Of a stretch of 64,000 nt of DNA, positions 21,394-29,490 are shown piece by piece. The position numbers were made by a program, and so were the translations under genes. The stretch lies in contig JAFXTC010000060.1 of the NCBI GenBank assembly GCA_017525235.1, positions 62,001 to 126,000 on the forward strand, given 5' to 3'. The notes under the pieces were generated by a model that was given only the letters and a program-made list of their open reading frames with translations, had not been told where the DNA came from and made no database searches. Positions within the stretch are counted from its first letter, which is position 1. Each line of letters begins with the position of its first letter. The DNA comes from Bacteroidaceae bacterium. GTDB lineage: Bacteria > Bacteroidota > Bacteroidia > Bacteroidales > Bacteroidaceae.

Positions 21394-22443
21394 GTGAAAA
21401 AGATTCTTATCATCCCATTGCTAGCACTTTGCACACAGGCAGGGCAGGCACAAATCCACTATCGCCTTGAGGGAAACATCGGGCATCCAGAGTTCACGGG
21501 CATCATGTATATGGTGGATATACTGAAGGCGCAGTACATCGACACTATAGAAGTTGTGAACGGCAACATCACGCCGAAAGAGGGTGACTTGCCAGAAATG
21601 ACATTGTGCAACCTAAACGATACGACGACCATCCTTGTGCAGACAGACTCTGTGCCATATACGGCAAGCAAATTGTCGTTGAACTGGTTGTTCATTGACA
21701 AGGGAACTACTCGGGTGGAAGGACTGAAAGAAAACTGGTTGCAGCAGAGCGGCACACCCATCAGCGACGAGATAGCCGCTTTCAAACGTTGCATGGACGA
21801 GACGGAGGATAAGGCGGCAGTCATCTATGATGTTATCTCTCGTCATACACGCGATGTCTATGGCATTATCCTCCTTGTCAACGAAGGACGCATGTATTTA
21901 GATGCTGCCCGGTGGATTGAACTTTACGACAAGATGATGCGCGACAATGGTGAATACATCAGCAAGACACCCTATCTCTCTGACGATTTGAGACGGACAT
22001 ACGACAAGCTGAAAGCACAACCCGTGACCAGCGTCGGCAGTATGTTCGTGGACTTCACTGTGGACTACGAGGGCAAGACGACTCGCCTCAGCGACTATGT
22101 GGGCAAGGGACAGTATGTGCTCGTTGATTTCTGGGCATCCTGGTGCGGTCCGTGTCGTGCCGAGATTCCCAACCTCATCGCCGCTTACAACAAGTATAAA
22201 GACCGGGGCTTGCAAGTTCTCGGCATTGCGGCATGGGACAAGCCCGAAGCTACGCTGAAAGCTATCGAGGAAGATAAGATTCCTTATCCGCAAATCATCA
22301 ACTCGCAGGAGGTCGCCACAGACCTCTATGGCATCAAAGGCATTCCCCACATCATCCTCTTCGCCCCCGACGGTAAGATTTTGAAACGAGGTCTGCGCGG
22401 AGAGAACACCGAAAAGGAATTGAATTTAATCTTCGGAGAGTAA
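21394..22443 (+). CDS. Secreted thioredoxin-fold (TlpA/AhpC-TSA-like) protein
   Basis: The 349-residue protein has a short Sec signal (MKKILIIPLLALCTQAGQAQ), an N-terminal domain of about 190 residues of the DUF4369 kind found in Bacteroidetes thiol-disulfide proteins, and a C-terminal thioredoxin fold. The redox motif is DFWASWCGPCRAEIP (CGPC), and the cis-Pro loop is GIPHIILFAPDG. It should act in the periplasm as a thiol-disulfide reductase. The start is GTG, the only in-frame candidate that precedes the signal peptide. It is divergent from pyrG and followed by a 1-kb repeat-rich spacer, so it appears to be a single-gene unit. Confidence 0.88.
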   Translation: MKKILIIPLLALCTQAGQAQIHYRLEGNIGHPEFTGIMYMVDILKAQYIDTIEVVNGNITPKEGDLPEMTLCNLNDTTTILVQTDSVPYTASKLSLNWLFIDKGTTRVEGLKENWLQQSGTPISDEIAAFKRCMDETEDKAAVIYDVISRHTRDVYGIILLVNEGRMYLDAARWIELYDKMMRDNGEYISKTPYLSDDLRRTYDKLKAQPVTSVGSMFVDFTVDYEGKTTRLSDYVGKGQYVLVDFWASWCGPCRAEIPNLIAAYNKYKDRGLQVLGIAAWDKPEATLKAIEEDKIPYPQIINSQEVATDLYGIKGIPHIILFAPDGKILKRGLRGENTEKELNLIFGE

Positions 22444-22454
22444 ATTTGTAAGTT

Positions 22455-22520
22455 CACGTGTCGACTTTGTCGATGCCACGTGTCGTGTTTGCCAATGCGA
22501 CGTGTTGCATTGGCCTCTGT
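22455..22520. repeat. 22-bp-phased CACGTGT repeat, locus 1
   Basis: Three degenerate units start at 22455, 22477 and 22499, exactly 22 bases apart. Each begins CACGTGT (or GACGTGT) and two continue with a TTTG element. Related arrays lie at 22874 and 55581. Confidence 0.75.
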
Positions 22521-22741
22521 CAAACGTAGACAAAACTTTGTCAGCTCCTTGACAAAGTTTTGTCTAAACGTGACAACAACCGGGTTGGTGACGAGTGGTG
22601 ACGGGTGGTGATGGGTCAAAAACAACCCGTCACCTTGTAACGTATTGATTATTATAACATTAACCCTAAAAGGTGACGGGTGACGAGTATTTTTGCGTAC
22701 GAGAAAATTTTCGAGCCCTCAGCCTCTAACTTTTGGGGTGC
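22521..22741. repeat. Non-coding spacer with GGTGACGGGT repeats and a hairpin
   Basis: The segment holds several copies of GGTGACGRGT, including a hairpin in which GGTGATGGGT pairs with ACCCGTCACC around 22608-22635 and further copies near 22671-22690. Two copies of GACAAAGTTTTGTC-like sequence lie near 22528-22565. No credible gene is present. Confidence 0.55.
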
Positions 22742-22794
22742 GGGTTAGGTGTTGGGTTAGGTGTTGGGTTAGGTGTTTAAGCAACACCTAACCC
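22742..22794. repeat. Three tandem GGGTTAGGTGTT units plus an inverted copy (hairpin)
   Basis: GGGTTAGGTGTT is repeated exactly at 22742, 22754 and 22766. After a five-base loop (TAAGC) the perfect inverse AACACCTAACCC follows at 22783-22794, so the third unit forms a 12-bp hairpin. Partial copies continue at 22830-22855. Confidence 0.85.
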
Positions 22795-22873
22795 GTGATA
22801 AGTCCGATAACCATCGGCATTCTGAAGCTATCAGGTTAGGTTGTTAGGTGTTTTTTTGAAATGTTAAAAATGC

Positions 22874-22957
22874 CACGTGTAGACTTTGCCATTTCTACAC
22901 GTCGACTTTGCCATTTCCACGTGTAGCGTTGCCCAATGCCACGTGTCGTCTTTTCAA
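22874..22957. repeat. 22-bp-phased CACGTGT repeat, locus 2
   Basis: Units start at 22874, 22896, 22918 and 22940, all exactly 22 bases apart. The consensus is CACGTGTAGACTTTGCC followed by five variable bases. The rest of the spacer up to 23400 holds a hairpin around 23030-23085 (GGAGGCGGAATTCGAGGAG and its inverse) and an ATTCCATAATTCC simple repeat at 23168-23215; no gene is seen. Confidence 0.75.
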
Positions 22958-23386
22958 CTTAGAAAATTTCTTATTTAACTTACTTATTGTCCGTAATTAA
23001 GTTAAAAAATCATCACAAATAAGCTTCAAAAAGTTTGGAGGCGGAATTCGAGGAGAATTGCGCCGCCAAACTCCTCGAATTTACGCACAATTCTCTTGGT
23101 GTTTAGGGACGATCTTTTTTACCTCCTTTAAGTTATCGTTGTTAATATTGACGTTGGATGTAGTTCCATAATTCCATAATTCCATAAATCCGTGACTCCG
23201 TAGATTCGTAGATTCATGAGCCATTAATCCTTAACCCTGAATTAAAATTGCCCTCTTCCCTCTTACTTTTTTTTCGTTTTCGTTATCGTTTTCGTTTCTA
23301 AAATTCTTCCCTCAGCCTTCAGACATCTTTACTATATTTGCGGGTGTAGGTCAGTTGTTATTTGGCTAGCCAGTTACTGCGTTGAA

Positions 23387-23397
23387 CATGCGAAGGT
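23387..23397 (+). repeat. 11-bp direct repeat flanking the RAYT-like gene (left copy)
   Basis: CATGCGAAGGT occurs just past the 3' end of the transposase-like gene and again, identical and in the same orientation, at 24611-24621 just before its 5' end. Confidence 0.6.
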
Positions 23398-23401
23398 GGT
23401 T

Positions 23402-24568
23402 TTATCTGATTATCTTTGCTTCACCATTAAAAGCACATATCTCAGTTGCCAGAGTGTTGAGATTGTGAAAACGACTGTAGTCGCTGTCAGATGGTACATT
23501 GCCGACACTACCCATCATGTCGAGATCCCAAGGAGCCAATATGAGCATCGAGCCCCTTACACATGCTTCAAAGCGCTTTTTCTCGGGCTTCCAATACTGG
23601 CTTATAGGTGTCGCTTGCAGATGTATCAGCGGATAACCCCGCTCTATGCACACATTTTTCATCAGTTGCTCACCGTGAGATATACCTGGCGTGACTATGA
23701 CTGTGGCACCTTTCATAACGGCTGCCTCCCATTGGTCTCGCTCACGTTCATAGTCGTCTGTTTCCTCATAAGGAAGGTGACTCACAGGGTGTCTGCGGTG
23801 GCACATCACCTGCACCTTACGAGGCCATCTCAGAAGGAACAGGTTTCCGAATGCACCGTAACTACGATTACCTATCTGCACATGCAGACATCTGCGCATA
23901 AAGTCCGGCAAGAGTCGCCTCAGTTGAGCACGTCTTGGATTGTCATGCACATAAGCAATCATCGCTAGACGGTGGCGTTCGTCAAGGCACACTGTGTCGT
24001 CGTAATTGTCATCGAAAAGCGGGCGTTGCTGACGACCTACGAAGGTATAGTATTCTTGGCGCTGCTTCTTTGACATGCTGCGTATCAAATCTCCCTCATT
24101 ATCGTGAAGGGCAGCCTTCTCGCGTAGCCAGCCTGGGGCGCTCTCTTTCCTGCAATCGACCGATATCGGCCGATTGGTTGAGGCCGGAAGTCCCAGTTGC
24201 TGCTGCCAAATGCTGGTACAAGTGGCCTTAAAAGCCTGAATGACATCGCCCAAACTCCACTGCATGGGTTCCTGTACTTCGATAACGCCGTGGAAATGGT
24301 CAGGCATACATACGCATGCATGCACCAGTACCTTGTTACCATGAGTCTGCGAACGGGCAGGTATCTGTAACCACGCTTCCTGCACAGCCTCGCCAAGAGG
24401 AGTGAGTGCAGGGTGGGCATTGTAACCGGTCTCACCTTTGTGACCGAACTCGGCCACAAAACGAGAGAGCAACCTTTCACGGCCACTCACTACAAGGGTA
24501 ACGAGATATGTGCCGCGACCATAGTAGTCGTGGCCTGAATTACGTGGACGATAGGATAATGACTCCAT
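23402..24568 (-). CDS. REP-associated tyrosine transposase-like (Y1/HUH) protein with C-terminal extension
   Basis: This is a single-copy HUH-nuclease gene of the IS200/RAYT kind. The ATG at 24568 (MESLSYRPRNSGHDYYGRG) is preferred because a TACCTTCG -7-like box lies at 24624-24617, ahead of it. In this numbering GTYLVTLVV (19-27) is the first strand, HACVCMPDHFHGVIEV carries the HUH histidines at 91-93, and MIAYVHDNPRRA (203-214) has the candidate nucleophilic Tyr206. Residues about 230-388 are a separate extension with VTPGISHGE and MLILAPWDLD; this looks like a Rossmann-type fold of the DprA/SLOG sort, but that is uncertain. RAYTs mobilise REP palindromes, and REP-like palindromes are common in this window. 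An 11-bp direct repeat flanks the gene. Confidence 0.82.
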   Translation of the reverse strand: MESLSYRPRNSGHDYYGRGTYLVTLVVSGRERLLSRFVAEFGHKGETGYNAHPALTPLGEAVQEAWLQIPARSQTHGNKVLVHACVCMPDHFHGVIEVQEPMQWSLGDVIQAFKATCTSIWQQQLGLPASTNRPISVDCRKESAPGWLREKAALHDNEGDLIRSMSKKQRQEYYTFVGRQQRPLFDDNYDDTVCLDERHRLAMIAYVHDNPRRAQLRRLLPDFMRRCLHVQIGNRSYGAFGNLFLLRWPRKVQVMCHRRHPVSHLPYEETDDYERERDQWEAAVMKGATVIVTPGISHGEQLMKNVCIERGYPLIHLQATPISQYWKPEKKRFEACVRGSMLILAPWDLDMMGSVGNVPSDSDYSRFHNLNTLATEICAFNGEAKIIR

Positions 24569-24610
24569 TTCTTTCTTTTTACCTTTTGTTACCAAACCTT
24601 TGTCTTTGCG

Positions 24611-24621
24611 CATGCGAAGGT
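24611..24621 (+). repeat. 11-bp direct repeat flanking the RAYT-like gene (right copy)
   Basis: Second exact copy of CATGCGAAGGT, overlapping the promoter region of the leftward transposase-like gene. Confidence 0.6.
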
Positions 24622-24740
24622 ACAAAAAAAATAATGAGCCTACCAAAAGGTTGACCCATATTTATGTTAGGTAAATTTCCTCTTATCTTATCATGTTATA
24701 GTTATGCGGCCCATTTCTGTATATAAGACGTTATTTCATC

Positions 24741-24857
24741 CTAACAACAGACAGAATCTGCATCTTCAATTATTTGGAAAACCTCAGCGTTAACGCCTAT
24801 TGAATTCTTCTTGATATAGTCAAAATACTTTGTAAATTCTTGATTGCCAAGATACGA
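24741..24857 (-). pseudogene. Possible 3' remnant of a lost gene
   Basis: On the minus strand this stretch reads as about 38 stop-free codons ending in TAG and coding for a protein-like sequence (LGNQEFTKYFDYIKKNSIG, then VNAEVFQIIEDADSVCC). It has no start codon and lies just past the stop of the small lipoprotein gene in another frame. It could be the tail of a decayed gene or chance; I cannot identify a family. Confidence 0.25.
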
Positions 24858-24860
24858 AGA

Positions 24861-25265
24861 CTATGTTTCTTTCTGGAAAATATATTTAAAGCTGATACCT
24901 GTACTGGTAGTCCCGCTCCAAGTCATTCTGTCGCCATTAATGGAAACCTTTACCACAAAGGTGTCGCCAGAACTGTTTCGCGCAGTTATTTTATTACCTG
25001 TATATGTGTAGGTGCCACTATAACCAAAATTAAGTGATGTAGAAGTATATGACCCATCCTTGTTGATAGTGACTTGAACACCAACGAACAAGCCGTTATA
25101 TGACTGGCCAAGATAAGTGTCCGTACTCTGAATACACATCCATGTACCATAAGCCTTTTGGATGTCTAAAACTTCTTCTTCTGCATGGTCACTGCTGCAA
25201 GCAAATATCATTGGCAGTGCCACCATTGCGAGCAAAATGCTCAACATTTTAATAATCTTTTTCAT
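24861..25265 (-). CDS. Small lipoprotein, lipocalin-like
   Basis: The ATG at 25265 (MKKIIKMLSILLAMVALPMI) gives a lipoprotein signal with lipobox IFAC followed by SSDHAEEE; the longer frame adds eleven residues before the signal and is unlikely. The mature part, about 105 residues, is rich in Thr, Ser, Gly and aromatic residues (GTWMCIQS, YTSTSLNFGYSGTYTYTGN, MTWSGTTSTGISFKYIF). It resembles the lipocalin-like DUF-type lipoproteins of Bacteroidetes. The function is unknown. It appears to be a single gene. Confidence 0.7.
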   Translation of the reverse strand: MKKIIKMLSILLAMVALPMIFACSSDHAEEEVLDIQKAYGTWMCIQSTDTYLGQSYNGLFVGVQVTINKDGSYTSTSLNFGYSGTYTYTGNKITARNSSGDTFVVKVSINGDRMTWSGTTSTGISFKYIFQKET

Positions 25266-25867
25266 ACTATTATTAATTTTATTATTGATTCTTTTCAATG
25301 GTATCTCAGTCCCAAAGAAGACCTATTTATATGTATGAAGCGTGGAACTGTATCCACTTCTCCAACATGGGGTCCTGAGAAAACCTATACAAGAAGAAAT
25401 GGCTATATCCCACGCTTACGCATGGAAGCCATCATGATCTCTTGCTTGTATGTGAAATTTCTCAGGTTTCATGTTGCAAGACGAGCATAACGCTTCGTTT
25501 ATTTACCAATAAGATTGAGGGGCACCTACGCTGAGGGTTTTCTGCTCCATAATGGTGCATTTTATGCCCATTCTTTTGCAAAAATACGATTTAGAGAGAG
25601 AAGAACAAAATAAATTGGTTATTTTTTCTTCCGAGCGTGAGTATTTTAGAGACGAAGGTCTCAAAAATAACGATTATTAGAATATGCGTAAAGAAAAAGG
25701 GTGTTTTTCTGCTAAAAACGGAGCTACGGAAGCACGGATTTACGAACTTACGGAATTCTGATTAGACGTTAGGCTATTGTCAACGATGTCAGGAAGGTTG
25801 TCAACTTGTTCAGTAAATTGACCGCGCCCCCGTAAAAAGATGTTGAAGATGTTACACGGATAATGCT
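25266..25867. other. Non-coding spacer
   Basis: About 600 bases without a convincing gene. It contains a simple repeat of ACGGA/TTACG type at 25718-25757 (ACGGAGCTACGGAAGCACGG and on), which resembles the reverse complement of the ATTCCATAATTCCGTGACTC region near 23168-23215. A short plus-strand open frame at 25334-25490 shows no recognisable family. Confidence 0.5.
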
Positions 25868-25902
25868 ATAAAAAAGCCTCTCAACGGTGAGGTTGAAAGG
25901 CT
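25868..25902 (-). terminator. Intrinsic terminator of the glnK-amtB-barrel operon
   Basis: On the minus strand the arms at 25902-25892 and 25885-25875 form an 11-bp stem with one mismatch. A run of T residues (TTTTTT) follows. It starts 36 bases after the barrel-protein stop codon. Confidence 0.8.
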
Positions 25903-25937
25903 GATATAATAAGAGTCTAAGACCTAACGCCTATAGC

Positions 25938-26642
25938 CTAAAGCTTAAAGCCCAGGCCGGCAATGAGATACAGCTTGCCGCTATCGGGATTGGCGTTCAG
26001 GCCAACGAAAACGGGCAGGTGATACTTTTGGCGGATAAGGAAATCCTTGGTGGCTGTTAAGCCGACGTGGGTGCAAGCAAAGTTGGTGTTGCCGTAGGTG
26101 GTGGTGGCCCAGGGCGAGAGGCCCACGGAGCCTTCCCAGTCGAGCTTGGCCAGACGGAAGGGGGCTTTCAACTCGAAGTAGCTGCTGTAGGCCCGGTTCA
26201 GGCTGTTATTCAGTCCGTCGTTGCCGGCAAAGTTGGTGTACCATGTGGCGGAGAGGAAACCGAAATCGTAGCCCACGTAACCTTCCCAGATGTGGGTGGT
26301 CTGTCCGCTCTTATACAGGAAATATTTGCCCTCGCCGAACCAATAGTCGGTCAGACCGACGGTGAATCCCTTATAGGTGTAGCTGAGGGTGAAGTCGAGC
26401 TCCTTGGTGTCCTCGGCTCGGGTGATGCCCACACTTCCCCAGGCGCTTAGGCTGAGGCCTTTCCATTCGACACCCAGGGTGGGTTGCAGGCTGGTGTTGC
26501 CCAAATCCTGTCCACGCCAGATGTATTGGTTAACGATGTCGAGGCCCAAAGTGGCGGTGACTTTATTTTCTTTCTCAGAATCTTGTGCGCTTGCCGTAGT
26601 TATTCCCATCACGGCCAAAGCAATTATAAACAGTCTTTTCAT
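25938..26642 (-). CDS. Outer-membrane beta-barrel protein (TorF/porin-like) of the ammonium-transport operon
   Basis: The ATG at 26642 gives MKRLFIIALAVMGITTASAQ, a Sec signal; the frame also offers a TTG three codons earlier. The mature protein has alternating amphipathic strands (LGLDIVNQYIWRGQDLG, YVGYDFGFLSATWYTNFAG) and ends GLGFKL, consistent with an outer-membrane barrel of 12 or so strands. It is the third gene after glnK and amtB, so a role in passing ammonium or a nitrogenous solute through the outer membrane is plausible, but this is inference from position. The 5' flank holds the TTTTCAATTTTCAA simple repeat. Confidence 0.8.
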   Translation of the reverse strand: MKRLFIIALAVMGITTASAQDSEKENKVTATLGLDIVNQYIWRGQDLGNTSLQPTLGVEWKGLSLSAWGSVGITRAEDTKELDFTLSYTYKGFTVGLTDYWFGEGKYFLYKSGQTTHIWEGYVGYDFGFLSATWYTNFAGNDGLNNSLNRAYSSYFELKAPFRLAKLDWEGSVGLSPWATTTYGNTNFACTHVGLTATKDFLIRQKYHLPVFVGLNANPDSGKLYLIAGLGFKL

Positions 26643-26689
26643 AACTTTCAATTTTTAATTCTCAATTTTCAACTTTCATTTTTCAACTT

Positions 26690-27946
26690 TTAATTATAGC
26701 ACAGTTCTCCGTGCTCGTAAACGTCAAGGCCTTCGTCCTCGATGCGGGCCGGAACGCGCAGACCGTGCAGTTTCTTTATACTATAGAATAATACAATGCC
26801 ACAGGCGGCGGCCCAGAGGTCGATGACCAGCACACCAAATGCCTCGGCTCCGAAGAAGCCCCAGCCGTGACCGTACAGAGCACCGTTGCTGGTGGAGAGC
26901 AAACCTGTCATCAGCGTACCCAGGATTCCGCATACACCGTGAACAGAGCTGGCACCGACGGGGTCATCGATGTGCAGACGGTGGTCGATAAACTCAATGG
27001 CAAAGACGAGGACCGTTCCGCAGACCAGACCGATGATGACGGCTCCAAGGGGAGAAACGAGGTCGCAACCTGCTGTTACGCCCACCAGTCCGGCCAACAC
27101 GCCGTTCAGGGTAAGTGAGAACGAGGGCTTCTTGTACCTAAGCCATGTGAGGAACATGGTTGCCACGCCGCCGGCAGCTGCTGCCAAGTTGGTGGTCAGG
27201 AACACGTGGCTGATGGCTATGCGGTTCACTTCGCCGCTAGCTGCAAGCTGTGAGCCGGGGTTGAAACCGAACCAGCCCATCCACAGAATGAATACGCCCA
27301 GTGCGGCCAGGGTCAGAGAGTGACCGGGGATGGCACGGCTCTTGCCGTCCTTTCCGTATTTGCCACGACGGGCACCCAGGGCCATGGCTCCAATCAAAGC
27401 CAGCACGCCGCCCACTGAGTGAACGATGGCTGAGCCGGCAAAGTCGTGGAAGACATCGCCAAAGGTCTGCATCATAAAGCTGTCGGCAGCATCGTTGCAA
27501 AGCCAGCCTCCGCCCCACGTCCAGTGACCCTCGATGGGGTAGATGAGCAGCGAGATCATGGCGCTGTAGATAACGTACATCGAGAATTTGGTCCTTTCGG
27601 CCATGGCACCGCTGACAATCGTTGCGGCAGTGGCGCAGAACACGGTCTCGAAAATCAGGAAACCCTCAACGGGCAGACTTTCTTTATAAAAAGAGAGGTC
27701 GCCCCAGTTGGGCATACCTATAAAACCGCCCAGCGTGTCGGCACCGAACATCAGTCCAAAACCAACGAACCAGAACAACAGAGAGCCGAACATGAAGTCG
27801 ACAAAATTCTTAAACAGGATGTTTGCGGTGTTCTTGCTGCGTGTGAAACCTGCCTCGCACAAGGCAAAACCTGGCTGCATAAAAAATACCAACATAGCGG
27901 CCAATAACATCCATACAGTATCTAATGAAAGTGCAATGTCGTTCAT
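26690..27946 (-). CDS. amtB: Ammonium transporter
   Basis: The 418-residue integral membrane protein contains the Amt/Mep/Rh signature DFAGSAIVHSVGG and a second conserved His in SSVHGVCGILG; these are the twin pore histidines. GHWTWGGGWL, FGFNPGSQL and NFVDFMFGSLLFWFVGFGLM are family features. About eleven transmembrane segments can be read. It imports ammonium and is normally blocked by the GlnK trimer when nitrogen is plentiful. It follows glnK by 39 bases in the same leftward operon; the P-II partner gene comes first, the reverse of the E. coli order. Confidence 0.96.
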   Translation of the reverse strand: MNDIALSLDTVWMLLAAMLVFFMQPGFALCEAGFTRSKNTANILFKNFVDFMFGSLLFWFVGFGLMFGADTLGGFIGMPNWGDLSFYKESLPVEGFLIFETVFCATAATIVSGAMAERTKFSMYVIYSAMISLLIYPIEGHWTWGGGWLCNDAADSFMMQTFGDVFHDFAGSAIVHSVGGVLALIGAMALGARRGKYGKDGKSRAIPGHSLTLAALGVFILWMGWFGFNPGSQLAASGEVNRIAISHVFLTTNLAAAAGGVATMFLTWLRYKKPSFSLTLNGVLAGLVGVTAGCDLVSPLGAVIIGLVCGTVLVFAIEFIDHRLHIDDPVGASSVHGVCGILGTLMTGLLSTSNGALYGHGWGFFGAEAFGVLVIDLWAAACGIVLFYSIKKLHGLRVPARIEDEGLDVYEHGELCYN

Positions 27947-27985
27947 AATCTTTTTTACCTTTAAACTATTTAACCTTTTAACACT

Positions 27986-28333
27986 TTACTTCTTATCACG
28001 GAGAACCGTGTCGCCATGCTCACCGGTTCGGATGCTCCAGGTGTCAATCATATCACTCACAAATATACGGCCGTCTCCCACCTCGCCCGTGTGGGCCGTC
28101 TGGATAATGACCTTGATGGTGGGCTCTACAAACTGGTCGCGACAGACGATGGTGATGGCTACGCGCTCAATAACATCCGTTGAGTACTGCACGCCACGAT
28201 AGATACGTTCCTGTCGGCTCTGGCCAATGCCGTGTACGTCGTGGTACTCAAACCAGTCGATGTCTGAACCAAGTAAAGCTTCCTTTACATCCTCGAACTT
28301 AGTCTTGCGGATAATTGCTTCAATCTTCTTCAT
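27986..28333 (-). CDS. glnK: Nitrogen regulatory protein P-II
   Basis: P-II proteins bind 2-oxoglutarate and ATP/ADP and control AmtB and other nitrogen functions. This 115-residue protein starts MKKIEAIIRKTKFEDVKEAL and carries the T-loop segment GIGQSRQERIYRGVQY. Tyr50 in YRGVQY corresponds to the uridylylation Tyr of the canonical YRGAEY, although whether this host uses uridylylation cannot be told here. The C-terminal signature TGEVGDGRIFV is present. It is the first gene of the glnK-amtB-barrel operon and is divergent from dapF. The promoter has the CTTTTTGC box shared with the other nitrogen units. Confidence 0.95.
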   Translation of the reverse strand: MKKIEAIIRKTKFEDVKEALLGSDIDWFEYHDVHGIGQSRQERIYRGVQYSTDVIERVAITIVCRDQFVEPTIKVIIQTAHTGEVGDGRIFVSDMIDTWSIRTGEHGDTVLRDKK

Positions 28334-28396
28334 AACTTAATACCTTAAAATAAATAAATGCGCGTCCTTTAGTGCCACATTGCAATGATTCCGATG

Positions 28397-28445
28397 CAAA
28401 GGTATGGCAAAATGTCAATACAATCCAAATATTTGTTGCAAAAAG
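28397..28445 (-). promoter_or_regulatory. glnK-amtB promoter with upstream CTTTTTGC box
   Basis: On the minus strand: CTTTTTGCAACAAA at 28445-28432, a TTTG -33 element at 28429-28426, and the -7 box TACCTTTG at 28404-28397. There are 27 bases between the box and the -7 element. The box is the exact 14-base sequence found before dapF on the other strand. Confidence 0.85.
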
Positions 28446-28501
28446 ATAAGTGTGTAATAACGTAAATTGATATAAGTCAATAAATGTGCTGTACGTAAGG
28501 A

Positions 28502-28550
28502 CTTTTTGCAACAAAAACATGTGCTATTCTTACGAAAAGTTATACCTTTG
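28502..28550 (+). promoter_or_regulatory. dapF-dapL-gltB-gltD promoter with upstream CTTTTTGC box
   Basis: CTTTTTGCAACAAA at 28502-28515 and TACCTTTG at 28543-28550, again with 27 bases between. The -33 region is weak here, which fits a promoter that needs an activator. The operon start ATG (28601) is preceded directly by AAAGGACGCGCA. Confidence 0.85.
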
Positions 28551-28600
28551 CATTGTAATTAAAGCAAAATGATAGATTTTAATCAAAAAGGACGCGCAAA

Positions 28601-29440
28601 ATGAAAGAAAAAATCCACTTTACCAAAATGCATGGGGCCGGCAACGACTACATTTACGTAGATACCTCTATATATAATATAAAGGATCCCGCCGCTGCTG
28701 CCCGTGCGTGGAGCGACCGACATAAAGGCATCGGCTCGGACGGTTTGGTGCTGATTGGGCACAGTCCCATCACGGAAGCCGACTTTACCATGCGCATCTT
28801 TAATGCTGACGGTTCTGAAGCCATGATGTGCGGCAATGCCAGCCGGTGCATCGGAAAGTATCTTTATGAGAAGGGCCTCACTAAACAAACACAGATTCGC
28901 CTGCTTACGCTTTCCGGCATTAAATTACTCAACCTGCATATTGCGAACGGCATCGTGGAAAGTGTAACGGTGGATATGGGAGAACCAGTATTTGAAGACG
29001 ATAGACTTTTTAACCCCGGTCTTTTGAATGCCGAAAAACTCCCCTCCATTACGGGAGGGGCTGGAGGTGGGTCTCTATTCGTCAGCATGGGCAACCCACA
29101 TTACGTTATCTTTACGGACGACGTTGATGCCGTAGAGACCATGGGAAAAGAATTGGAATATCACCCCGCGTTTCCTGAGCGTGCAAACATCGAATTTGCC
29201 GAAATGCGTCCTGACGGCATTCGAGTGCGTGTTTGGGAACGCGGCAGTGGTATAACCATGGCATGCGGAACAGGTGCTTGCGCCACAGCCGTTGCTGCCT
29301 GCAAGACGGGACGCACAGGACGCAAAAATCGCATCATCATGGACGGCGGCGAGCTGGAGATTGAATGGCGCGAGGCTGACAACCATGTCTATATGACGGG
29401 GCCGGCTGAGTTCGTGTTTGAGGGAGAGATTGAGATTTAA
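28601..29440 (+). CDS. dapF: Diaminopimelate epimerase
   Basis: DapF interconverts LL- and meso-diaminopimelate for lysine and peptidoglycan. The 279-residue protein begins [21 protein letters not shown]. The two catalytic Cys are in MMCGNASRC (Cys77) and in [14 protein letters not shown]. In the middle the segment [13 protein letters not shown], coded by an A-type GC palindrome at 29039-29074, is inserted directly before the conserved [10 protein letters not shown] strand; the frame is kept. It is the first gene of a four-gene rightward operon with dapL, gltB and gltD. Putting lysine-pathway genes with glutamate synthase is unusual and ties amino-donor supply to cell-wall precursor synthesis. 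Confidence 0.95.
   Translation: MKEKIHFTKMHGAGNDYIYVDTSIYNIKDPAAAARAWSDRHKGIGSDGLVLIGHSPITEADFTMRIFNADGSEAMMCGNASRCIGKYLYEKGLTKQTQIRLLTLSGIKLLNLHIANGIVESVTVDMGEPVFEDDRLFNPGLLNAEKLPSITGGAGGGSLFVSMGNPHYVIFTDDVDAVETMGKELEYHPAFPERANIEFAEMRPDGIRVRVWERGSGITMACGTGACATAVAACKTGRTGRKNRIIMDGGELEIEWREADNHVYMTGPAEFVFEGEIEI
29039..29074. repeat. REP-like palindrome, A-type, inside dapF
   Basis: Core CCCCTCCATTACGGGAGGGG followed by CTGGAGGTGGGTCT; in frame, coding for [12 protein letters not shown]. The peptide is almost the same as that of the carA copy at 14966 because both are read in the same orientation and frame. Confidence 0.85.
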
Positions 29441-29490
29441 ATAAATCAGAATAATCAGAGTATTCAGAATACTCAGAACACTCAGAAAAA

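Noticed and set aside
22455..22957. CRISPR array
   Set aside because: The spacing is 22 bases with conserved and variable parts blended; there are no identical repeats of 25-40 bases with unique spacers and no cas genes.
25185..25490. Plus-strand open frame in the 25-kb spacer as a gene
   Set aside because: It overlaps the signal-peptide region of the lipoprotein gene antisense, lacks a recognisable family and has no promoter.
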